Assembly: GCA_963751955.1 (NCBI GenBank)
Contig: CAVVWM010000011.1
Coordinates: 725,001 to 789,000 of the forward strand
Direction of reading: 5' to 3'
Origin: JABDIY01 sp963751955
GTDB lineage: Bacteria > Actinomycetota > Acidimicrobiia > Acidimicrobiales > SZUA-35
Length of the DNA stretch: 64,000 bases
Shown here piece after piece: positions 53,132 to 62,303 of the stretch. Every line of letters starts with the position of its first letter. The first letter of the stretch is position 1. Under the pieces are notes generated by a model. The model was not told the origin of the DNA and made no database searches. It saw nothing but the letters and a program-made list of their open reading frames with translations. The position numbers were made by a program, and so were the translations under genes.

Positions 53132-54409
53132 CTACTCGCCGAGAACTCGGAGCACGCTGTCGATCGCCTTCACAACCCCAAGCTGGTCGAAGGCAGCGAG
53201 AGTGCGGCGAAGTTGCCGTTCCGGGGCCACGTGGGTGATGAAGATCAGACGAGCAGTGCCCACTTCCTCGCCGGTGATGTCGTGCTGTTCCATGACACGA
53301 ATCGAGACACCGTTCTCGCCGAGGGCCCCGGCGACCTGAGCGAGGACCCCGGGCTCATCGGCCACGAGAAGGTTCACACAGAATGCGCTGGGTAGGTCAT
53401 CGATCGGTTTGATGGGAAGCCGTTCGGCCAGAGGCATCGGACGGTGCCCGCCGAGCTTCAGTGCTGCGGCGGCTTCCAGCACATCGCCGAGCACTGCGGA
53501 TGCGGTTGGATTGCCGCCGGCCCCTCGGCCATAGAACATCAGTTCTCCCGACGCCTCGCCGTCCACGAATACGGCGTTGAAGCTATCGCGAACGCTGGCC
53601 AGTGGATGGCTATCGGGCACCATCGCAGGATGCACTCGGACGCCGATCGACTTCTGGTCGACCTCGCCGCCTTCGAACTGCTCGGCGATTGCGAGCAGCT
53701 TGATCTGGTAGCCCAGACGATTTGCAAAGTCGATGTCGGCGCTGGTGACGGCACTGATGCCTTCGTGGAATACATCGCCGGCGACAACGTTGGCGTTGAA
53801 GGCGATGGATGCCATGATCGCTGCCTTCGCTCCGGCGTCGAACCCCTCGACATCGGCGGTGGGATCGCGTTCGGCGTACCCCAATCGCTGGGCTTCGGAG
53901 AGCGCCTCTCCGTAGGGTGCACCTTCCTCGGTCATCTTTGTGAGGATGTAATTCGTCGTGCCGTTCACGATCCCAACGATCCGGAGGATCCGCTCCCCGC
54001 CAAGGCTCGCACGCAGGGCACGGATGATTGGAATGGCGCCCGCCACCGCGGCCTCGAATTGCAGGTCGACCCCGGCCTCTTCAGCAACGGCGAGGAGTTC
54101 AGCGCCACAGTTTGCGATCAATTCCTTGTTGGCAGTAACCACCGGCTTGCCCGCCTTCAGCGCTGCCGTAATCAGCGACCGGGCTGGCTCGATTCCGCCG
54201 ATAACTTCTACGACGATGTCAACGTCGGGGCGACCGACGACCGCTTCGGCGTCGGTGGTCAAGAGCCCCGGATCTATGCCGGCCGATCGGGCCTTGGTGG
54301 TGCTGCGCACTGCCACCTGGCGGATCTCTAGTCCTGGTTGATTGCTGATCAGATCGACAAGCGCCCCGCCGACCGTTCCGCATCCGAGTAATCCGATTCC
54401 GAGGGTCAC
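53132..54409 (-). CDS. hom: Homoserine dehydrogenase with ACT domain
   Basis: 425 residues. NAD(P)-binding LLGCGTVGGALVDL at the start, the catalytic region GTTNYILTKMTEEGAPYGEAL and DVEGFDAGAKAAI, and a C-terminal ACT domain (LLVADEPGVLAQVAGALGEN) that usually confers threonine feedback. It is the branch enzyme to threonine and methionine, cotranscribed with thrC. Confidence 0.95.
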   Translation of the reverse strand: MTLGIGLLGCGTVGGALVDLISNQPGLEIRQVAVRSTTKARSAGIDPGLLTTDAEAVVGRPDVDIVVEVIGGIEPARSLITAALKAGKPVVTANKELIANCGAELLAVAEEAGVDLQFEAAVAGAIPIIRALRASLGGERILRIVGIVNGTTNYILTKMTEEGAPYGEALSEAQRLGYAERDPTADVEGFDAGAKAAIMASIAFNANVVAGDVFHEGISAVTSADIDFANRLGYQIKLLAIAEQFEGGEVDQKSIGVRVHPAMVPDSHPLASVRDSFNAVFVDGEASGELMFYGRGAGGNPTASAVLGDVLEAAAALKLGGHRPMPLAERLPIKPIDDLPSAFCVNLLVADEPGVLAQVAGALGENGVSIRVMEQHDITGEEVGTARLIFITHVAPERQLRRTLAAFDQLGVVKAIDSVLRVLGE

Positions 54410-54461
54410 TTGGCCAGCCTATTCGCGGCCAGAAACGTTCGTCCCAGGTTTCGGTATTCGG

Positions 54462-56203
54462 CTAGCCGCTTACAGGGATCGTGTCACTGGCGATGATGAA
54501 CTCGGGAGACTCGCTGAAGCCGATCATCACTTCGCCCCTGGTGTTGGTGCCACTATCAAGCCGGTCCAGCCAGAACGATCGACCTGCTGTGTCGGGAAGA
54601 CGGCGGAGCACGTTGAGATACACAAGATCGACGAACCCGGCGTTGTCGAGGGCGCCATAGGTGTTCTGAAACTCTGTCGAACCGGCGAACTCTTGGCTCA
54701 AGACCCCAAGATCGGCACCGCCGACGAATTGTTCCAACCAGAAGTCGAGCCCGCCCTGATCGGCGGACCGGTTGAAGTAGGCACGATAAAGGCGTTCGAT
54801 TTGGTGGGCCAAGGGCGCATTCGCCGCTGCCACGGTTCCTGTTCGAATCCTGAATTCCGCTCCCTCGGAAAACCCGGTCATCACCGATCCGCGGGTAGCT
54901 CCTGATTCGAGCTTGCCAATCCAGAACGACCTGCCCGCCGGATCAGGATCGCGGCCCAGCACGTTGTTGTAGACCAGGTCCACGAATCCTCCGTTGTCGA
55001 GTGCGCCATAGGTGTTCTGGAACTCGGTCGAAACAGCGAACTCTGCCGATACCGCTTCGAGTGAGGCGCCCTTGGCCCGTACGACCTTCCAAGCAGAGAA
55101 TCCCGCACTGTCGGGTTGACGGTCGAAATAGGCCAGATAAAGGCGCCTGATCTGGTCGCCCAGCTGGGGACCCTGCAAGCTCGCCCCAGCAACGATCGGG
55201 ATCTCGGGACCGCTGATGTCCACGATCTCCAGGATTCCGTTCGATGCCCCGGGGCGAGATGTCAAGACGAAACGACCTGTGATCGACGCATCGCGAGGAT
55301 CGCCAAGTGCCGCCGAGGTTTGGGCCTGCAGATAGTGCAACTCACCTGTGGTCTTCCAGCGATAGAGCTCATCCTGGCTATGGAACACAACAGCGGTTCC
55401 GGCGCCGGAGATGGCCACACCACTGAGCTGAGAGTTGCTCGGCGCCGGCAAGTTCACCTCGGTTCGATCGGTGGTGGACGTGCCTCCGATTCTGAACCGA
55501 ACCGGATCCCCATCTCCCCCAGTTACCTGCAGATCGCCCGCTCGGCTCAGTCCGGTGAGATTGGTGAGGACGCTGAAGCTGGGGCTGCCAGTCGCTGTGT
55601 CAACGCTCCGAATGCCACTGCCCGACCGGAAAAACGCCTGCCGACCGTTTGCGGTGAGGAACACATCGCGGTCAGAACGGCCCGGACTCTGCGTCACAAT
55701 GGCACCGAACGGACGGACCCGGTCGGCTGTCCAGACACGCATCGTTCCACTTGCTCCTGAGCTCCGTTCGGTATAGGCGACGACATCGCCGTTCTGGTTG
55801 AGGGCCATGTCGGTGATGAGTCCCCCCGACCATGGCAACGCCAGACTCTCCACGGTCGCCCGCTCCCACCGGTAGGGCTGACCCATACTGGTGTAGAGCG
55901 CCACCCCGCCGTTGTCGGACACTGCGAACGGGCGAGCGGTCTCATCGCCGAGGACCACCGTTTGATTGCGTACCGAGTCATACAGCCCTATCCCGGCGCC
56001 TGGACGGTCAAAATCACGAACTGGCCGTTGGCGGACAGGTCGGTCCGACCCCCGTCCACATCAGCGGCTAGTCCGACCAGCTTGGTGGTGGTCCGAATCC
56101 GTGACGATGCCAGCGAGTCGACAGGCGCAGTCTGGGCATGGGCCGGCACTGCCAATCCCAACAAACCAGCGATGACCACAACGGCAATAACCACACGACG
56201 CAC
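54462..56203 (-). CDS. Secreted beta-propeller-like protein with two DUF4214 repeats, apparent frameshift
   Basis: A signal peptide (VVIAVVVIAGLLGLAVPAHA) starts at a GTG, 56203 (alternatives 56221 and 56194). The frame breaks at 55992-55996, where CC is read and CCC is expected; the next frame continues GIGLYDSVRNQTVVLGDE. Residues about 70-340 have repeated beta-propeller-like strands (RDVFLTANGRQAFFRS). The C-terminus has two DUF4214 repeats of about 100 residues (RRLYLAYFDRQPDSAG...TEFQNTYGALDN...GFSEGAEF). Such proteins are often surface-exposed; the function is unknown. It splits lysA from hom. Confidence 0.72.
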
Positions 56204-56264
56204 CCCCTCATCGTTCCACACCCTCGGGAAGAAGTTCGCGAGGGCCAGGTCCGATGTAGCGGGC

Positions 56265-57530
56265 TCACCCCAGGTCGGTGACCAGCAAGTCGGCGAGTCG
56301 TTCCCGTCGCACGACCTGACGCGCATCCCCGTTTGCACAGAAGAGAACCGGCGGGCGGAGAACCTTGTTGTAGTTGCTCCCCATACTGTGGCCGTAAGCG
56401 CCGGTGACCGGGGTGGCCAGGATGTCTCCGACCGCTGTGCCGGCCGGCAACTTCGCTTCACGCACCAGGATGTCACCGCTTTCGCAGTGTTTGCCAACTA
56501 TCCGAGCCTCCATTGGCCTCTCGGCGGTTGGAGCCCTTGGCAGAAAGGTCTCATAACCGCTGCCGTAGAGCACGGGCCGAGGATTGTCGCTCATACCGCC
56601 GTCGACTGCGATGTAGGTGCGGATTCCCTCGAGCTGTTTGATCGTTCCGACCGTGTAAGCGGTGATCGCAGCCCCCGCGGTGATCGAGCGACCTGGTTCG
56701 ATACCCAAGGCTGCGGTGATACCTGCGGCGGCCGCTCGATCTTTCAGGATCTTGCCCCACTGGCCTATCGTCGGCGCTTCTTCCCCCGTCACATAGGGCA
56801 CCCCCAAGCCCCCACCCACCACCAGTTCTGGCAACTCCAGTGGTTCGGCGAACTCAGCGAGGACATCCAGTGAGCGGCCGAAGCTTTCGACCCGGAACAC
56901 CTGGGATCCGATGTGGGCGTGGATACCGATGAGATTCACCCGGTCCGAGGCCCTCGCTCGAGCGACGGCCTTGGCCGCAAGACCCGTACTGACCGTGAAG
57001 CCGAATTTGCTGTCATCCTGACCGGTGGTGATGAACTCATGGGTGTGAGCCTCTACGCCGGGCGTCACCCGCAACAAGACATCGGGAGCGGTGTCTAGAT
57101 CGAGAGCGTCGATGCGGTCGAGCTCATCGAAGCTGTCGACGACAATGCGCCCAACACCGCCTTCGATTGCCGAACGCAATTCTTCTACGCTCTTGTTGTT
57201 GCCGTGAAAGACAAGATCGGCGGGGGGCACGCCGGCGCTCAACGCAATGTGGAGTTCGCCTCCCGTCGCCACGTCGAGTGACATGCCCTCCTCGTGGGCC
57301 AGCTTGGCCATAGCCAGACACAGGAATGCCTTGGTGGCATAGGTTGCACGGCGCCCGAAGAGGGCAACGGCCTCGCGGCAACGATTGCGCAGGTGTTCTT
57401 CGTCGTAGATGAAGACCGGGGTTCCGAACTCGCTGGCAAGATCGAGCACATCACAGCCTCCGATCATCAGCGACCCCGATTCACCGAGTTCAGACGTGTC
57501 GGGAAGCAGGCCCCAGGGCAGCGGTTTCAC
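56265..57530 (-). CDS. lysA: Diaminopimelate decarboxylase
   Basis: 421 residues, fold type III PLP enzyme. The PLP lysine is K67 in ATYATKAFLC; GIHAHIGSQV, VVGGGLGVPY, GIEPGRSITA and the C-terminal catalytic GKHCESGDIL are present. It is the last step of lysine synthesis. It is 35 bp downstream of argS, the usual actinobacterial order. Confidence 0.95.
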   Translation of the reverse strand: MKPLPWGLLPDTSELGESGSLMIGGCDVLDLASEFGTPVFIYDEEHLRNRCREAVALFGRRATYATKAFLCLAMAKLAHEEGMSLDVATGGELHIALSAGVPPADLVFHGNNKSVEELRSAIEGGVGRIVVDSFDELDRIDALDLDTAPDVLLRVTPGVEAHTHEFITTGQDDSKFGFTVSTGLAAKAVARARASDRVNLIGIHAHIGSQVFRVESFGRSLDVLAEFAEPLELPELVVGGGLGVPYVTGEEAPTIGQWGKILKDRAAAAGITAALGIEPGRSITAGAAITAYTVGTIKQLEGIRTYIAVDGGMSDNPRPVLYGSGYETFLPRAPTAERPMEARIVGKHCESGDILVREAKLPAGTAVGDILATPVTGAYGHSMGSNYNKVLRPPVLFCANGDARQVVRRERLADLLVTDLG

Positions 57531-57565
57531 CCCAGCATGCTAGAAGCGAATGCGGGAGAAGATCT

Positions 57566-59172
57566 CTACATCTCCTCGGGCGCCTCGACACCGAGAAGAT
57601 CCAAACCGATCGCCAGGCCGACGCGGCTGGCATCGACCAGCCACAGGCGCGCCTGCTGGAGTTGGGGATCGACGTCGCTGCGAAGCACCGGGCAGTGCGA
57701 ATAGAAACTGTGAAACGCTGCTGCCAATTCTCGAACCCAGGTGGTAACTCGATGAGGTGCTCGATCCCGCGCAGCAACGAGCAACACCTCTTCCAGTTCA
57801 AGCAGATGGCGCAACACAGCCAACTCGTTGGGGTCGACAAGACCGCTGAGATCCACCGATTCGATCGGGGCCCGATCGATGCCGCGCTTTTCGGCTTCGC
57901 GTCCGATGGCGTGGATACGGGCGTGGGCGTATTGCACGTAATACACCGGGTTTTCGCTGGCCTCGGCCTTCCACACATCGATGTCGATGGTCTGGGTGGT
58001 GTCGATACTCTGAAGCAGATATGCGAAACGGGTGACGTCGGGGCCGAGTTCATCGATGAGTTCGTCTACGGCGATCATCGTTCCGAATCGCTTGCTGAGT
58101 TTCACTTCTTCGCCGCCGCGCACCAGCTTCACGTTCTGCCCGATGATCGCCTCGTACTCGTTGGGCTCGTGACCCATGAAGATGAGGGCAGCACGCATCC
58201 TGGGTACATAGCCGTGGTGATCCGCGCCCAAGACGTCGATGATGATGTCGCCACGGTTGTACTTGTCGTGGTGATAGGCGATGTCGGGTAGGAGGTATGT
58301 GTATTCACCATCAGCCTTGATCAACACTCGGTCCTTGTCATCCCCGAGTTCAGAGGTGGCCAGCCATGTGGCGCCGTCCTTGTCGTACACGTGACCACTC
58401 ACCCGCAACTGCTCGAGTGCAGCCTCCACCGCGCCACTCTCCACGAGTGCCTTCTCGCTACTCCAGGTATCGAAGTGCACGTGCATCGAGGCCAGCGACA
58501 CCTGGACTTGCTGAAGGGCCCGCTGGATGCCCCACTCGACAGGATCGGCTCCCTCAGGCATTTCCGTGGCCCAGTCGGCGACGTAGTCACCCTGGTAGCC
58601 GCCCTCGGGAACATCGTGGCCACCCTTTCGGGCAGAGAGGCTCTGACCGAAAAGGTGTCGTCTGGGTGCCGCGATCGTTGATGTAGAACTCTCGATGAGG
58701 CTGGAAAACCGCAGCGCCCCAATATGCAGGCGAGACTGTCGCCGAAGGCGCCCCACCGGCCACCACCGGCGTGGAGCGGACCGGTCGGATTGGAGCTCAC
58801 GAACTCGAGATTGATCTCGATGCCAGCGCCGATCTCGGGCCTTGCATATCTATCGATGCCCTTTGCCACCACCTGTCGTAGCTCAGCATGAAGCCAAGTT
58901 GGGGCCAGCCCGAAGTTGATGAAGCCCGGCCCCGCAATCTCGAGCCGTTCGACATGTGGAATGTTCGCCTTTTGGAGTTCGGCCAGCAGTTCCTCACCCA
59001 ATTGGCGGGGGTTCTTCTGCGCGATCTTGGCACAGACCAGCGCGGCGTTCGTGCTCCAATCGCCGTGATCGAGGTTGGCCGGCCGCTCGACCGTGACCGA
59101 GGAAGGTACAGGGTCAATACTCAAGGCAGAAAGCGCCTCATGCACAGCGTCGACGATCGTGGAGCGAACCAT
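57566..59172 (-). CDS. argS: Arginyl-tRNA synthetase, two apparent frameshifts
   Basis: The N-terminal Arg-S domain, then SSNPTGPLHAGGGRWGAF (the HIGH-like motif HAGG), lie in the first frame. It breaks at 58705-58708 (one extra T on the coding strand) to QPHREFYINDRGTQT, and again near 58655 (one extra C) to LFGQSLSARKGG, after which the rest is intact, including EVKLSKRFGTM (the KMSKS-like loop) and the anticodon-binding VYYVQYAHARIHAI. Joined length is about 535. As the only copy seen of an essential gene, the breaks are probably technical. Confidence 0.92.
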
Positions 59173-59235
59173 AGGTAGCCGGTCAACTTTAGGCGGTGAC
59201 TGTTGAGCGACCGAAGCAATAACAGACGTCTAGGG

Positions 59236-59307
59236 CGCCCTCGGGAGGATTCGAACCTCCGCACACGGCTCCGGAGGCCGATGCTCTATCCCCTGAGCTA
59301 CGAGGGC
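59236..59307 (-). tRNA. tRNA-Arg (anticodon CCG)
   Basis: 72 nt on the minus strand: acceptor GCCCTCG/CGAGGGC, D arm GCTC...GAGC, anticodon loop CTCCGGA with CCG, T arm GGAGG-TTCGAAT-CCTCC, discriminator G, CCA not encoded. The anticodon stem has a T-T mismatch at the 27-43 position. It lies 63 bp upstream of argS, same strand, so the tRNA and its synthetase may share a transcript. Confidence 0.93.
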
Positions 59308-59332
59308 AGGGTCGATAGATCGTAGCAGTGCT

Positions 59333-60801
59333 TCATCCCCACGATGCCTCGACTTCATCGACCAAGTCGAGCACGTTGGTTGTACCTCCGACGAGAACGG
59401 TGCCGCCACGCGACAGCGCTGATCCGACAGCCGCAGGCATCAGATCTGAACCATCGAAACGAAAAGGGTCGGCCGAAACGAGGATTGCGGCGAGATCGCG
59501 ATCTATTTGGTCCCGGTAGAGACCGGTGTTATGTAGGCGGTGCGCGCTCAGGTAGCCACCGCGCCGGGACAGGATTCGCGCTTCGGTGTAGTCCGGTGCT
59601 GCGATGTAGGCCATCAATGACAAGGTCTCCTGGTTGTCGCTCAAGGCAGCGGCGAAATTGCCGGCACCAAGCACCACTCGTCCGAAATCGTCGTTAACCG
59701 TTGGCAGGTAGAAGGCGTTGATGTCGCGTCGAGCTCCGACCTCGGCCCCGGCATCGCGATAGGTGCTCACGACGAAACTGGCCTGTTTGTGGAGGACACA
59801 TTCCCCGTTCAAATGGTCGATGGCAGCATCGATCCAGCTCGTCGAGGCGATCGCACTTCGGCCGCCAAACACGTTTCCCGGCTCGAACCAGGTCGACGTG
59901 ACCCGTTCGACCACCGCTACGACCTCGGGGTCGTTGAAGGGAACCTCGTTCGCTACCCATCGGTCGTAGAAGTCGGGCCCTTCGAACCGGAGCATGTAGT
60001 CCTCGATCCAATCGGTCAACGGCCAGCCAGAGGAGACGCCGGACCCGACGCCAACGCACCAGGGAATCAGCCCGTCGGATCGAATCCGGCCCACCAGACG
60101 TTCGAGTTCGTCGAAGGTTGTCGGTGGCGCGTACCCGTTTTCTGAGAACACCTGTGGGCTGTACCAAACGAGGCTCTTCACACTTCCAGCCTGGGGGACG
60201 GCGAACAGCCGGTCTTCAACGGTGGCCAATTGACGCCAGAAGCTATCGTAACCGGCTTCGACCTGGGCCTGAATGACCTGTGGAAGCGGGGTCAAGAGCC
60301 CTTGCTGGGCGAGTGTTGTGATCCGGCTCGGCTGCTCGAGGATTGCAATGTCGGGAGGAGATCCATCATCGATCAGTTGGTCCAGAAGGAGATCGGCATC
60401 AGGTGCGCCGATGTAGTCCACTCTGGTGCCCGTGGCGTTGGTGAACGCCGTGAGAGCGAATTGGATGCTCTCGGCCGCGCTCCAGTCTCGGGGCCGAGCA
60501 TCGTGACCTCGCCCCCTTGTCTGGTACCAAGCTGGGGAAGCGCCGCCAGCTCGGGATCGAAACCTGGTGCGTCGAAACCAGGAATCCGGTTTCGTAGAAC
60601 AGGTTCGTCCTCGGCGATGCGATTCGTGTTGCCACCTTCCAGGACGACCGTGCCGGAACCGAAAGACTGTCCGTCGTCCAGGAGCTCCCCCCGCTGGATT
60701 GTGGGATCGTAGACGGCGATATCGGTCGAACAAGCTGACAGTGCGAGGCCAACCGAAATGGCTGCAGTGAGAACTCGCCATGCTGAGCGAACTGGCGTCA
60801 C
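59333..60801 (-). CDS. Extracellular solute-binding lipoprotein (ABC-sugar type), apparent frameshift
   Basis: The GTG start at 60801 overlaps the channel stop (GTGA). A lipoprotein signal ends in LALSACS (lipobox LSAC). The frame breaks at 60474-60480 (GCGCGG read, GCGG fits) and continues AAESIQFALTAFTNATGTRV; the rest is a family 1 solute-binding fold: DGSPPDIAILEQPSRITTLA, SVKSLVWYSPQVFSENGYAP, GWPLTDWIEDYMLRFEGPDF. Reading ends at 59333. About 488 residues. No ABC permease or ATPase gene is adjacent, so it may be a sensory binding protein. Confidence 0.78.
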
Positions 60802-62303
60802 GGCCGTGACCCTTCGTCGGTCAGATCGATGGAGCCGGATCGGACTACTGCAGCCCGGCGGGCCAAGACGATGGCCTGGATCTCCTCGGCGAAACCCATG
60901 TTCGACTGGGCGATCGAGTCGGCGGCTCGACCACTGACCACCACAGCCTCGACGTCGGTCAGCGCTCGGATCGTCAGAAGATTGGTCCGCGAACCCAACA
61001 TGCCTTGTTCACCGAACACGTCACCTTCGGTGAGAGTTATCACCTCGTTTCGCGGCTGAGACCGACAGCGGTACCACTGAGGATGAGTCCCAGCCCACGA
61101 CTGCCGCCGCCCTCTACCTGAAGGATCTCACCGGCAGCAAATGAGAGGAGGTGGTTGTCTGCACTCAGCCCACCGGCTTCGTGGCTTTCTGTTGCCGACC
61201 GATGGAGCTGGTCGGCAACCTTCTCATTGATTGCCCCGGCGGAGAGCCCGCGTACCCGCCGCTGCACCATTTCCGGCGTTTCCAGTTGGGGCAGCTCGCC
61301 TCCGTCGTAGTGATGCAGGGTCCGAATGGGAAACGGAATCGTGATGCCGTGGCGTTTGGCGGCATACCAGATCCGGGTCATGAAATGATCCCTCACCTGG
61401 GGCATGACGTCGTAGCTCTGCACATCGAGCCATACCTCGTACCGCACCGAAAAATCGTCGTAGCCAACACAGCGGATGTCGACCACGCGAACCACCAAGG
61501 TTGGGAGTTCCATTCACCACCTCGGTGAGCATCGCCTTCACTGCATTCGGCGGATCGTCGTAGCTGAATCCAAGTGTGATCGTCTCGACGTGTTCGATCT
61601 CGGGCTGAGAGTTGTTGATGATGACCTGGTTCCCGAACACGATATTCGGCACCACGATCAGATCCTTCTGGCGATTGCGCAGACGCACAGTCCGCCAGTT
61701 GATGTCGGTCACTTTGCCCTCGGTCCCGTCCAGCTCGATCCAGTCCCCTCCGCGAACGGCTTCTCGCTGAGGATTGCCATGCCGCCGATCAGGCTGGCCA
61801 AGGTGTCCTGGAGAGCCAGCCCGATCACGATCCCGCCAACACCGAGGGCGGCAAACGTACCCGTAATGCTCAGGCCCCAAACGTTTGACAGGACGAGCAA
61901 CGTTCCGATGCCGAGCAGGACAAATCGGGACGATGTCGATCAACAGTCGGGGCGCTCGCCCTCGCCACGATTCCGACGACGTCTGGGAGGTGATCAGCCC
62001 GCGGATGATCGAAAGCAGGATTGCCAAGCCGACGACCGAGATGATCGTGGCGGACACCTGGAACACCGTGTTCGGTTCATCGGGGTCGTTCTCTATCCCG
62101 GCAACTCGCTGGAGGAACAGCACGACAACCAGCAACGGAATGAACACGTTGCGAAGCAACCGCACTGGAGCCACAAGTAGGCTCTTGCGGCGCTCCAATC
62201 GAGTGAGGAGTTCTCCGAGTACAGAGAACAGCGATGGGAAATCCCACCACCAGCGCAGCTCCCCACTGAAACCAGCTCTCGGCCAGATGCTGCGCCCCAG
62301 CAT
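60798..62303 (-). CDS. MscS-like channel with C-terminal cyclic-nucleotide-binding domain, four apparent frameshifts
   Basis: ATG 62303 overlaps the cyclase-like stop (TGATG). Segments in order after joining frames: membrane helices (LLRNVFIPLLVVVLFLQRV, VSATIISVVGLAILLSI), the MscS pore and beta domain (GTFAALGVGGIVIGLALQDT, WIELDGTEGKVTDINWRTVR, VVPNIVFGNQVIINNS), a C-terminal MscS part and then a cNMP-binding domain (LLSFAAGEILQVEGGGSRGL, GDVFGEQGMLGSRTN). Breaks are at about 61922, 61745, 61497 and 61051. The architecture matches bacterial cyclic-nucleotide-gated MscS channels. The pocket keeps the GE but has Asn where the phosphate-binding Arg usually stands. Confidence 0.8.
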
